13,933 nucleotides of DNA from Deltaproteobacteria bacterium (GCA_018262455.1 JAGSPR010000180.1:1-13933), one strand, 5' to 3'; positions 1 through 9,251 are shown, numbered from the stretch's first letter. Made by a program: numbers and translations. The notes: a model not told the origin generated them from the letters alone.

Positions 1-240
1 CCGGCGGTCTCCCGAACGTCGCGTCCCGGCGCGAGCCGCGGGGTGCGCCCGCGTGCGGGGCCAGCCGCGCGTCGTCGTGCCAGCACCGCGCCCCGCGATA
101 TGCGCTACAGGCTCCTACAGGCTCCTAGATCACTCTTGGGGTCCACGTCTCCGCTCCTGCCATGCGGAACACCCTGCGCTGAGCGCGCGGCGGTCACCAG
201 ACGGGGCTCGTGCACCGGATACGATCCTCTTTCAAGGGCG
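1..240. other. Left-edge stretch with no recognisable gene
   Basis: I see no coding region I can support here. Plus-strand frames stay open at the edge, but their translations are arginine/alanine/proline-rich with no family resemblance, as expected of random frames in GC-rich DNA. On the minus strand the one ATG (at 163) hits a stop after 12 codons. The first 100 bases are much richer in GC than bases 105-240. The stretch could include the last codons of a gene lying to the left, which cannot be judged from this window. It holds the short tandem repeat listed separately. Confidence 0.4.
105..124. repeat. Two tandem copies of a 10-bp unit
   Basis: The unit CTACAGGCTC occurs twice in a row, and the next four bases (CTAG) begin a third, degenerate copy. 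It lies in non-coding DNA downstream of the YdcF-like gene. There is no sign of function. Confidence 0.6.
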
Positions 241-780
241 TTAGCAGCGACGCACCAGCAGCGCGCCCCAGGCCGCGTACTCGCGCACCAGCCAGCGCAC
301 GGCGCGCCGGCGGTCGCGATATTCGAGGCTGTCATCGATGTGCCAGACGTGGGCGTCGAGGCCGGCCGCGCGAAACAACCGGGCCGCGCGCCGGCCATGA
401 AATGGCTGAGTGACCAGCCAGACCGAGCGTGCGCCGCGGCGGCCGAGCAAGGCCGCGGTCAGCCGGGCGTTGTCGCGGGTCGTCCGCGAGGCGTTCTCTA
501 CGAGGACGTCGGTGACCCCGCGCGCCCGCAGGCCCTCGGCCATCACGTCGGCCTCGGCGCGCGTCGCGCCCCGGGTGATGCCGCCGGTCGCGACCACCAG
601 CGGCGCGCCGCCCGCACGCCACAGCGCGGCCGCGGCCTCGACGCGCTCCTCGACGAACGGGGACAGCGCTCCGCGGAGCAGCGGCGCGCCGAGCACGACG
701 ATCGCGTCGAGCGGGCGCAACGGCTCGCTCACCACCAGGGGGCGCTCGAGCAGCGACGCGAGTGTTGCGGCCAGGGTCAC
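241..780 (-). CDS. YdcF/DUF218-family protein
   Basis: The protein has 179 residues and belongs by its pattern to the DUF218 (YdcF/SanA-like) Rossmann-type fold. Family members bind nucleotide-type ligands or act in envelope biology, but the exact reaction is unknown. The order of motifs fits: a first strand ending in LDAIVVLG (24-31), then ERVEAAAALW, an ATGG turn (64-67), an acidic/alanine patch with E76 and D78, an ENASRTTRDNA segment (95-105) matching the family's ExxSxxTxxNA, and WLVTQPFHGRRA (121-132) matching its VTxxxHxxRA. There is no signal peptide or membrane anchor, so it is probably cytoplasmic. The start is GTG at 780, the first start codon after the in-frame stop at 808-810. 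No good ribosome binding site precedes it, so an internal GTG is possible. It is divergent from the beta-barrel gene at 1028. Confidence 0.8.
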   Translation of the reverse strand: MTLAATLASLLERPLVVSEPLRPLDAIVVLGAPLLRGALSPFVEERVEAAAALWRAGGAPLVVATGGITRGATRAEADVMAEGLRARGVTDVLVENASRTTRDNARLTAALLGRRGARSVWLVTQPFHGRRAARLFRAAGLDAHVWHIDDSLEYRDRRRAVRWLVREYAAWGALLVRRC

Positions 781-892
781 CGTGGCTCGGACGTAGCACG
801 CGCCGGTTCAAGAACCGTCGATCACGTAGCCGAACCCTTCCGGCGAGTTGGCCCCACTCGATGCTGTCGCCAAACCCCACAGTTCGTCGCAT

Positions 893-926
893 GCGACCAC
901 GTCTCGCGCCGTTCACGTGGCGTCGC
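893..926. promoter_or_regulatory. Imperfect inverted repeat in divergent intergenic region
   Basis: The arms GCGACCACGT (893-902) and ACGTGGCGTCGC (915-926) are complementary apart from a 2-base bulge, with a 12-base centre. The element lies between the divergent YdcF-like and beta-barrel genes, where an operator would sit. No convincing sigma-70 promoter was found around it, so a regulatory role is only a possibility. Confidence 0.25.
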
Positions 927-997
927 GAACCCGGGACACGAGCGGAACCACACGACTTGGCGGCGCATGAGCTTGGCCCGGCGGCTGCTCTCGATCA

Positions 998-1011
998 GGA
1001 CCGTACCGTCC
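998..1011. promoter_or_regulatory. 14-bp near-palindrome just before a ribosome binding site
   Basis: GGACCGTACCGTCC matches its own reverse complement at 12 of 14 positions. It ends directly before the strong ribosome binding site AAAGGAGAG (1012-1020) of the beta-barrel gene. A repressor site or small 5' leader hairpin would fit. Such short palindromes are common by chance in GC-rich DNA. Confidence 0.25.
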
Positions 1012-1027
1012 AAAGGAGAGAACCCAC

Positions 1028-1639
1028 ATGTCGCTTCGCCGGATCGCCACTGTCTTCACCCTCACGGGCTCGCTCGCCCTCCCCACGCTCGCGGCCGCGC
1101 AGCCGGCGCTGGCCGAACCGGGCCTCGAACGCCACGGCCTGTTCGCCGGAGGTGGAGTGTTCGGCGGCAACATCTCGTGTGAGGGCGATAACTGCGGTGA
1201 CTTCCGCGAGGCCGGGGGCGCGAACGGTCAGGTCGGCTACCTGCTCGGCCCCCGCTTCGGCCTCCTGCTCGATGTCTGGGCGATGACCTCGAGCCAGAAC
1301 GACATCTCGATCACGTACGTCGCGAGCACGCTCAGTGCCCGGCTGTGGGTCGCCCCGCGCCTCTGGGTGCAGGCCGGGCTCGGCTCCGGCCACGCCGAGG
1401 TCCGCGTCAGCATCTTCGGCGCGCGAGGGGATGACGTCCCGGTCGGCGAGGTCGCGGCCGGCGCGGAGCTCGTGCGCGGTCCGGGCTGGTCGCTCGATCT
1501 CACCGCCCGGATCGCGCAAGGCACCGCCACGAGCGACAACAACAACGTCACCACGGGGCGCGCGGCCGGCCTCGGCGTCACGATGACCTGGTACGCGCGC
1601 CAGCCGGCCCGGCGCATCGGCATGATGGCCTCGCGGTGA
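1028..1639 (+). CDS. Secreted outer-membrane beta-barrel-like protein
   Basis: The protein has 203 residues. An N-terminal Sec signal peptide has basic residues at 4-5, a hydrophobic core at 7-21 and a likely cut after LAAA (21-24). The mature part alternates short amphipathic strands with turns, for example GLFAGGGVFGG (37-47), GQVGYLLG (67-74), FGLLLDVWAM (77-86), STLSARLWV (100-108), RLWVQAGLG (111-119) and the near-terminal GLGVTMTWY (181-189). This is the look of a small eight-stranded outer-membrane barrel of the OmpA/OmpW-like kind, but I cannot name a family. C51 and C56 lie in the first predicted outer loop and could form a disulfide. Unusually, about 14 residues follow the last strand, so the barrel does not end on an aromatic residue. 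AAAGGAGAG lies 7 bases before the ATG, which supports this start. It converges with the M28 peptidase gene. Confidence 0.65.
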   Translation: MSLRRIATVFTLTGSLALPTLAAAQPALAEPGLERHGLFAGGGVFGGNISCEGDNCGDFREAGGANGQVGYLLGPRFGLLLDVWAMTSSQNDISITYVASTLSARLWVAPRLWVQAGLGSGHAEVRVSIFGARGDDVPVGEVAAGAELVRGPGWSLDLTARIAQGTATSDNNNVTTGRAAGLGVTMTWYARQPARRIGMMASR

Positions 1640-1656
1640 CCCGAACGCGAAACCAG

Positions 1657-1683
1657 GTGACCGCGCCCTGAAGCGCGGGTCAC
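1657..1683. terminator. Hairpin between convergent genes, possible two-way terminator
   Basis: GTGACCGCGC (1657-1666) pairs with GCGCGGGTCAC (1673-1683) with one bulged C and a 6-base loop. It lies between the stops of the beta-barrel gene (1639) and the M28 gene (1680-1682), and its right arm includes the M28 stop codon. An extra GTGACCC at 1636-1642 could pair with the same right arm. Neither side has a real T-run, so it would be a weak or Rho-assisted terminator, or simply a transcript-end hairpin. Confidence 0.45.
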
Positions 1684-3074
1684 TCGTCGGCGACGATGTA
1701 GGCGAGGACGGCCACCGCCGCGACATCATCGGCGAGCTGGGCAGCGACGTCGAGCCCGAGCGTGGGGACCCCGGCTTCGACCATCGGGCTGATGTCCGAG
1801 CCGCCATGACCGGCGATGACGCGGGTCGCGTTGATCGGCCCGAGCAGCGTGGCGATCTTGCCGAACCGCGCGACCGCCGCCGCGGTGAGCTCCGGCTTGG
1901 TCTCGACGGAGAACCCACGTGGCGCGAAGCCGCCGCTATCGGACTCGACCGCGAGGACGGTCCTGGCGAGCTCGCTGGCATGCGCGAGCGCATAGCCCTT
2001 GCCGCCGCGCAGCCCGTTCTCTTCGTTGGTGAACAGGACGACGCGGATCGTGCGGCGCGGGGTGAGCCCGAGCCGGCGCAGCGTCGTGAGGGCTTGCATC
2101 ATGGTGACGACGCCGGCGCCATCATCGTGGGCACCCTGCCCGACATCCCACGAGTCAAGGTGGGCTCCGAGCACCACGATCTCGTCGGGCTTGTCGCGGC
2201 CGCGGAGCTCGCCGATCACGTTCGCCGACGCTGCGTCCGGGAGCTGCTGCGACTCGAGGTGGAGGCGAACCATGACCGGTCCCTGCGCGGCAAGCCGGAC
2301 CAGCCGCAGCGAGTCCTCGACGGTGACGGCGGCCGCCGGGATCTTCGGCTGCGCGGGATCGTAGTTGACGGCGCCGGTGTGCGGCAGCCGCAGGCTGTGT
2401 GCGGTGATCGAGCGCATGAGGACGCCCACGGCCCCTGCCTTGGCGGCGCGCGACGGCCCGCGCGAGCGAAACGGTGCGACGTCGCCGTAGCCCGAGCCGT
2501 TGGCCTCGGTCCATGGCGGCATCGCCACGTCGAACAGCACCAGCTTGCCCTTCACGTCGGTGTGCTCGAGCTCGTCCCAGCTGCGAACGACGACCACCTG
2601 CGCGACGAGCCCGCCCTTCGGCGTCGGCACGGTGCCGCCGAGCCCGATGATGTGGAGCGGGCTGCCGACCGGCGACGGCGTCCCGTTCGGCGCCGACGAG
2701 ACGATGGCAGCGTCCTCGGCACCACGGACCCAGTGCGGCACCATCACCGGCTCGGTGCGCACGGTGTGACCGTCGGCCTCGAGAGTCCGCTGCGCCCACG
2801 CGATCGCGAGCTCGAGCTCGTGCGAGCCCGAGAGCCGGTGGCCGATGCCGTCGGTGAGCTGCGCGAGCTTGGCGTAGGCGCCGCGATCGGCGCGCGCAGC
2901 GGCGATGATCTTCGAGGCCACCGCTTGCGAACGATCGGCGATGGGTCCCTCGGTGGCCGCGGCGGTGCCATACGAGCTGGTGTCGGACACCCAGGCCGGA
3001 ATGTGCACGCCACCCATCGGCTGCGAGACACATCCGGTCGCGACCACGAGCGCGAATCCCAGGCCCGCTCTCAT
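1680..3074 (-). CDS. M28-family zinc peptidase lipoprotein, missing its last zinc-ligand segment
   Basis: The protein has 464 residues and resembles carboxypeptidase Q-like M28 peptidases. A lipobox ATGC with lipidated C15 predicts an envelope lipoprotein. A PA-type insert lies at roughly 130-275, and the catalytic domain follows from about 284. Visible metal and catalytic residues are H305 (GAHLDSWD), D317 (GAHDDGAG), E351 and E352 (TNEENG) and D379 (ESDSGG). The family then has, after VPTLGLDV, a segment of about 20 residues with a YFDYHHTxADT-type motif holding the last zinc histidine. Here GLDV (440-443) runs straight into AAQLADDVAAVAVLAYIVAD, so that histidine is gone with the frame intact. 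The enzyme may be inactive or impaired. The ATG overlaps the stop of the membrane-protein gene upstream (ATGA, 3071-3074), and GAGG precedes it, so the two genes form an operon. The family call is firm; loss of activity is inference. Confidence 0.85.
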   Translation of the reverse strand: MRAGLGFALVVATGCVSQPMGGVHIPAWVSDTSSYGTAAATEGPIADRSQAVASKIIAAARADRGAYAKLAQLTDGIGHRLSGSHELELAIAWAQRTLEADGHTVRTEPVMVPHWVRGAEDAAIVSSAPNGTPSPVGSPLHIIGLGGTVPTPKGGLVAQVVVVRSWDELEHTDVKGKLVLFDVAMPPWTEANGSGYGDVAPFRSRGPSRAAKAGAVGVLMRSITAHSLRLPHTGAVNYDPAQPKIPAAAVTVEDSLRLVRLAAQGPVMVRLHLESQQLPDAASANVIGELRGRDKPDEIVVLGAHLDSWDVGQGAHDDGAGVVTMMQALTTLRRLGLTPRRTIRVVLFTNEENGLRGGKGYALAHASELARTVLAVESDSGGFAPRGFSVETKPELTAAAVARFGKIATLLGPINATRVIAGHGGSDISPMVEAGVPTLGLDVAAQLADDVAAVAVLAYIVADE

Positions 3075-4675
3075 GAGGCCTCGAGCTCGGTCGGCGGTGG
3101 CGCCGCTGGCAGCGGATCGACGACGCGGGTGCCGAGCTCGACGAGCAGCTCGATCACCGCCACGAAGCGCTCGGCGTTCGGCGGGACGCGTCCGAGCGCG
3201 AGATCCGAGAGCGGCAGCGGATGATCGAGGGGCGCGCCGCGGCCCGGATAGACTCGATAGCGCACGGCCTCGCGCTCCCAGTACGCGAGCCAGCCATCGA
3301 GCGTGGTGATCGCCTTGGCGCGCGCGCCGTCATCGAACAGCTTGCCGAACGCGGTGGCATTCCCACGCAACTTGAACCGAGCATCGAACTCGGGATCGCC
3401 GGTGCGGAAGCCCGGCGCCGCGGGAGGTCCCGACGGGTTCGCGCCCGAGCCACGCAGCGGCACCGCCCACATCGTGACGGTCGCTCCGCGGATCTCGTCG
3501 ACGTCACGCCCGATCACGACATCGAGAGCGAGGACCCTGCCACCGATGCGCTCGATCCGGGTCCGGACCGGCAGCCCCTTGACCTCGGCGACGATCACCG
3601 TCGACACGAGCCCGCCCTCGCCACGCGTGGTGAGGCTGTGGGCCTCGCCGCAGCTGTCGCGCAGCCCTCGCGTGATCGCGCCGACGTACGCCGACCAGGT
3701 CGCGTCGGCCACCGGCGGCGCGTCGCTCGTGAACGGCATGGCCTCGAGCTCTTGCTCGCGGACGGTGCGCGCGGCGTCGACGATGAGGGCGATGCCGAGC
3801 AACGGCAGCAAGTAGTGGTGAGGCCACGCAAAGCCGTAGCCGCCGAGCACGATGAGCCCGATCCCGGTCGCGATCGCGCGCCGTGACTCGGCACCCGCGA
3901 TCGCGCACGACGAGATCGTCCAGGTGAGCGTGGCGAGCGCGAGCAGGTACAGCGCGAGCCGCTGGTCGGCGTGCCCTGGGCTGATCTCGATGCCGAGCCC
4001 GAGCTGGGAGACCTTGGCGACGGTCGGGTAGTACATCCGCGACACCACGGCGCCCGCCGCGGCGACGGCCATCGCGAGCACGATCGGCAACGGCCGAGCG
4101 ACCGCGCGCGCGAACGGCCGAGGGGCGAAGCAATACGGCGTGGCGAGCGCGGCCAGGCAGAGCCCGAGCACGCCCAGTCGCATCACCACCGGGGCCAGGC
4201 CATCGAGCTCCTCCTCGGGCCCGAGCCTGGCGGCGATCACCATGACGCCATGGAGCAGCAACGGGACCACGAGGATCGGCAGGCCGACCTGGACGCCCGC
4301 ATCGCGGCTGGCCCCGAACACGGTGGCGACCATCGCCAGCGCGGCCACCGTGAACGCGATGGCGAGCACGAGCTTGGCCGACTCGGGAACCGAGATCACC
4401 AGCGGCACGGCGGTGATCACCGTGGCGAGCAGCAGCGTGCCGTGAGCAACGATCTCGCGCAGCCGTCGCGTGCGATCGAACGCCGAGAGGCAACGGGTCG
4501 CGAGCACGAGCGCCGCGAGCACGCCGGTGAAGTAGAAGAGAAACAGCCCGATGTGGTCGAGGCTCGCATGCCACCCCGGCGACTCCCCCTTCCGTGGCGG
4601 CAGCATCCCCACCGCGATCCGGTTGATCACGACCTCGGCGAGGGCGACCACCAGCAGCACGTGGATGGCCGTCAC
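3071..4675 (-). CDS. Ten-helix membrane protein with C-terminal soluble domain, unknown function
   Basis: I do not recognise a named family. From GTG 4675 the protein has 534 residues. Hydrophobic stretches lie at about 3-25, 40-62, 77-97, 101-121, 130-150, 163-182, 195-215, 238-260, 268-283 and 287-302. A hydrophilic domain of about 230 residues follows, probably cytoplasmic if all ten stretches span the membrane. It contains GDPEFDARFKLRGNATAFGKLF (428 onward), which recalls the GDxxFDxxFxVxG pattern of some DUF3137-like proteins; this is a weak resemblance. The start is uncertain: the frame is open back to an ATG at 4831, but that extension is arginine-rich, unlike a protein N-terminus, and would cross the amidase start region. 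GTG 4675 begins just before the first helix, although its spacing from GAGG is poor. TTG 4741 is another option. The gene is translationally coupled to the M28 lipoprotein, so the two may act together in the envelope. Confidence 0.7.
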   Translation of the reverse strand: MTAIHVLLVVALAEVVINRIAVGMLPPRKGESPGWHASLDHIGLFLFYFTGVLAALVLATRCLSAFDRTRRLREIVAHGTLLLATVITAVPLVISVPESAKLVLAIAFTVAALAMVATVFGASRDAGVQVGLPILVVPLLLHGVMVIAARLGPEEELDGLAPVVMRLGVLGLCLAALATPYCFAPRPFARAVARPLPIVLAMAVAAAGAVVSRMYYPTVAKVSQLGLGIEISPGHADQRLALYLLALATLTWTISSCAIAGAESRRAIATGIGLIVLGGYGFAWPHHYLLPLLGIALIVDAARTVREQELEAMPFTSDAPPVADATWSAYVGAITRGLRDSCGEAHSLTTRGEGGLVSTVIVAEVKGLPVRTRIERIGGRVLALDVVIGRDVDEIRGATVTMWAVPLRGSGANPSGPPAAPGFRTGDPEFDARFKLRGNATAFGKLFDDGARAKAITTLDGWLAYWEREAVRYRVYPGRGAPLDHPLPLSDLALGRVPPNAERFVAVIELLVELGTRVVDPLPAAPPPTELEAS

Positions 4676-4748
4676 CCTCGATGCGAGCCGTCCGGCGGTG
4701 CGTCCGGACGGCTGACCGGCAGGGTGGCGGGGAGCAGACAACCAAAAA

Positions 4749-4777
4749 ACCGTAGCGTTGTGAACCAGTTGGGTCAA
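4749..4777 (-). promoter_or_regulatory. Possible sigma-70 promoter for the membrane protein/M28 operon
   Basis: Read on the minus strand, TTGACC (4772-4777) is followed after 17 bases by TACGGT (4749-4754). The first matches the -35 consensus at five of six positions; the second keeps only T, A and the final T of the -10. Transcription would begin near 4742, giving a leader of about 65 bases before the GTG at 4675. The position between divergent genes is right, but the -10 is poor. Confidence 0.35.
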
Positions 4778-4849
4778 GGAGCGATGGCGGCCGCGCCGAG
4801 CTGGATGGCGGAAAACTGCCGGTCTTCGCAACCGGGCGATATCTTACAT

Positions 4850-5578
4850 GTGGTGAAGCTCGCAACTGCGCTGATCATGGGAGGGCTGGCGACCTCGGCG
4901 GCCGCCAGCCCCGAGCTGCGCCCGCGACCCCACGTGGTGATCGACCCGGGGCACGGCGGCTCGAACCCCGGGGCAAAGGGGCCCGGGCTCGCCGAGAAGC
5001 AGCTGACGCTGGCGATCGCCACGCAGGTCGGCAAGCGGCTTGCCGCCCACGGCATCGACGTCCAGCTGACGCGCACCGACGATCGTACGCTGACGTTGCG
5101 CGAACGCGTCGGACTCGCGAACCGCGTGCCCGCGGACCTGTTCATCAGCATCCACGCCAACGCCTCGCCGACGCGGAGCCAGCGCGGCTTCGAGACCTTC
5201 GTGCTCACCGCGCGCGGCATCGATATCGACGGTCGCGCGCTGCGCAGCGATGCGACGACGCCTCGGCCCGGTGTCGATCCCGAGATCGCGCTCGTGCTCG
5301 ACGACGTCGAGCGTGGCAGCTCGCAGTGGGAGGCCGCCGACCTCGCGGCCCGGATGCAACGAGCGTTGCACACGCGTCGCGACTCCCGGCCGGTGCATGA
5401 TCGCGGCGTCCGCCAGGACGCGCATCACGTGCTGCTCGGCGCGACGATGCCGGCCGTGCTCGTCGAGGTTGGCTTCCTCGATCACCCGATCGAGGGGCGC
5501 GAGCTTGCCAATCCAGCGGTCCAGGCGACGATCGCTCACGCGATCGCCGAGGCGATCGAAGACCAGCTCGCGGAGTGA
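4850..5578 (+). CDS. N-acetylmuramoyl-L-alanine amidase (Amidase_3)
   Basis: This is a zinc amidase that cuts the bond between N-acetylmuramic acid and L-alanine in peptidoglycan, acting in the periplasm. From GTG 4850 it has 242 residues: a Sec signal peptide (hydrophobic 4-15, cut near TSAAAS, 15-20), then one Amidase_3 domain. Visible hallmarks are VIDPGHGG with zinc ligand H35, zinc ligand E49, FISIHANAS with zinc ligand H102, RGFETFVL (112-119), and the catalytic glutamate E206 in VLVEVGFLDHP. It has no AMIN or LysM domain, so it is a minimal family member. The start is chosen because the signal peptide begins there. GTG 4853 is equally possible; ATG 4784 has AAGGAG but only 2 bases of spacing and would put a long tail before the signal peptide. 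A weak TATCTT lies at 4840-4845. It converges on coxD with 4 bp between stops and no visible terminator. Confidence 0.88.
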   Translation: MVKLATALIMGGLATSAAASPELRPRPHVVIDPGHGGSNPGAKGPGLAEKQLTLAIATQVGKRLAAHGIDVQLTRTDDRTLTLRERVGLANRVPADLFISIHANASPTRSQRGFETFVLTARGIDIDGRALRSDATTPRPGVDPEIALVLDDVERGSSQWEAADLAARMQRALHTRRDSRPVHDRGVRQDAHHVLLGATMPAVLVEVGFLDHPIEGRELANPAVQATIAHAIAEAIEDQLAE

Positions 5579-5582
5579 GGTA

Positions 5583-5960
5583 CTAACCCGACGTTGGACG
5601 CGGCCCGAACGGCGCGAGCGGTGGGCTGTCCGGGTGCCAGATATTGGTCTCCTGGTACTGGCCCGAATCCATCAGCGTGAAGCCGACGAACAACGCCGCG
5701 GCGAGGAGCGCGCTGACGAAGATGACCGAGTGAAACAGCTTGTCGTACTTGAGGTGCATGAAGAACAGGATGACCAGCGTGGCCTTCACCACCGCGATCG
5801 CCATCGCGACCGCGAGGTTGATGTTCGCGCCAAAATCGACCCTCGTCGCCAGCACCGTGACCAGCGTGAGCATGAGCAGCGCCCCGCCGGTCCCCACGAG
5901 CACCTTGACGGATGCGACGTGAGAGATGCCATGTTCGTCGTGATGTTCGGATGACGCCAT
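5583..5960 (-). CDS. coxD: caa3-type cytochrome c oxidase subunit IV
   Basis: The protein has 125 residues and three predicted membrane helices (about 19-38, 47-68 and 76-97). The middle helix ends in VVKATLVILFFMHLKYD (57-73), the recognisable signature of the prokaryotic subunit IV family (also called CtaF or COX4_pro). It is an accessory membrane subunit of the oxidase, thought to help assembly or stability, with no redox centre. The short N-terminus carries five histidines among the first 14 residues, and the C-terminal tail is proline-rich. GAGGA stands before the ATG, which begins 7 bases after the coxC stop. It is the last gene of the respiratory operon and meets the amidase gene tail to tail. 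Confidence 0.88.
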   Translation of the reverse strand: MASSEHHDEHGISHVASVKVLVGTGGALLMLTLVTVLATRVDFGANINLAVAMAIAVVKATLVILFFMHLKYDKLFHSVIFVSALLAAALFVGFTLMDSGQYQETNIWHPDSPPLAPFGPRPTSG

Positions 5961-5967
5961 GCGGTCC

Positions 5968-7439
5968 TCAGTGAATGAGATAGAGGAGCGGGAACAGGAA
6001 GATCCAGATCAAGTCGACGATGTGCCAGTACAGCGCAGCGAAGTCGACCGGTCCGAAGTAGTCCGGGGTGAACTGGCCCTTGATCGCGCGGATCAGCAGC
6101 CAGATGAACACGAACACGCCGAACAGCACGTGGATGCCGTGCAGGCCTGTCATCGCGAAGTAGATCGTGAAGAACATGCCCGTGTTGTCGGGCGGCGGCC
6201 CCATCGCCTCGAGCTCGTGCGCGTCGTGCGTGGTGACCGGCGTCTGCGGGTCGATCGCCTTCTTGCCCAGCACGAGCTCGGTATCGAGATCGGACAGGTT
6301 GGGCGTCGCGACCGCCTTGGGGGGCGCCTTGCAGGTCGCCGTGACGATGACCTCCTCGGGGCGCTCTTCGTGATCGCCGTACTCGACGATGATGCCGACC
6401 TGATCGCTCCGCGTGCAGTCGGAGATCTCGTACGTGGTGAGCGGTGAGACCTTCTTGTCTTCCTCACCCTTGACGACGTTCTTGAGCTCCTTGTCCTTCG
6501 TGCTGCGACCGTCGATGCACTCGGCGCGGTCCTTGAACGAATCGCTCGTGACGAAGCTCGCCTTGCCACCCGGAGCGCACGAGCCAGCCGTGCAGCGCAG
6601 CGTGTAGAACCAGCCCGGCCTGCAGACCGCGGGCTGCGCAGCCGCGCGCCAGCATGGATAGTTCGAGGCGTCGTGACGGTGCTCGTCATGCAGGCTCAGC
6701 GGAGGACAGGCCTTCGGGATCGGCTTGCTCGCCTTGGGCTCGATCACCCACTTGCCGGTCTTCTTGTCCTTCTCGATGTTCCCGGCGGCGTCCTTCTTGA
6801 TCTCGATCGTGGTCTCGCTGACCTCGCAGTCGGCCTGGACGCCCGGCTTGCGCAGATCGGTATCGACCCCGACATCGGCGAAGCAGCCCTGGACCGGCTT
6901 GGCCGACTCGGCATCCCACAGGATGCTGCTCTTGTGCCCCGGGCACTCGTTGTTCTTGGTGAGCAGCGGGATCCCGCCCGAGCTGACGCAGGGATCGAAC
7001 CGCGCGCCGAACAGGATGTGCTCGTGGATCTTGTGGCTGTACTCGACGTACTTGACGCCGAGGAAGGTCAGCGCGCACAGCAGCGTCCCTGCCAGACACG
7101 CGATCAGCAGCTTGCGCTGACCGAGCTGCGCGGCACGCACGGCCCACGCCGCGGTGAGACTCGAGAAGATGAGGACGGCGGTGTTGATCGCCCCCATGTT
7201 CACGTCGAGGTACTTGTGCGCGTACGAGTAGATCTCGGGGTGGTGGAACCGATACAGGATGTACGCGACGAACAGCGCCGAGAAGAACAGCACCTCCTGG
7301 GCCAGGAAGATCCAGATTCCGAGCTTGCCGGCGTCGAACTGGTGCTGGGCGTCGTCGTAGTGGTGCTGGATGAACGGCGAGCCGGTGTGGCCGTGGCCGT
7401 CGTCTCCGTGGGCTGCGTGAGGCTGCTCGCTAGGTGGCG

Positions 7440-7443
<4 letters not shown>
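5968..7443 (-). CDS. coxC: Cytochrome c oxidase subunit III with a large Cys-rich periplasmic insertion
   Basis: The protein has 491 residues, against about 200-220 usual for the five-helix bacterial form. Family sequence is clear on both sides: helix 1 with AQEVLFF and the conserved buried E50 (41-64), helix 2 with [14 protein letters not shown] (86-99), helix 3 ending [13 protein letters not shown] (128-140), then helix 4 with [16 protein letters not shown] (427-442) and helix 5 with [19 protein letters not shown] (472-490). Between helices 3 and 4, where the family has a short loop, lie about 270 hydrophilic residues (about 145-418) with cysteines at 152, 167, 187, 206, 246, 264, 274, 284, 289, 309, 343 and 371. 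By the family's topology this loop is periplasmic. There is no CxxCH. The N-terminus (1-35) is histidine-rich. The start is GTG, overlapping the coxA stop by 4 bp (7440-7443). Subunit III supports proton uptake and stability of subunit I; the role of the insert is unknown. Confidence 0.92.
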
Positions 7444-9239
<1,796 letters not shown>

Positions 9240-9251
9240 GGCTGCTCTCCG

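Noticed and set aside
220..230. Small inverted repeat GGAT/ATCC downstream of the YdcF-like gene
   Set aside because: A 4-bp stem with a 3-base loop and no T-run is too weak to call a terminator.
43..1182. 379-codon plus-strand open frame at the left edge
   Set aside because: It is low-complexity Arg/Ala/Gly sequence, opposite the YdcF-like gene, and overlaps the start of the beta-barrel gene in another frame.
1806..3224. Long plus-strand open frame opposite the M28 gene
   Set aside because: It has the composition of an antisense shadow (Arg/Asp/His runs), no family resemblance, and overlaps a firmly identified gene.
6190..7010. The CoxC insertion as an extra cytochrome c domain
   Set aside because: None of its 12 cysteines forms a CxxCH motif, so covalent heme c binding is not supported.
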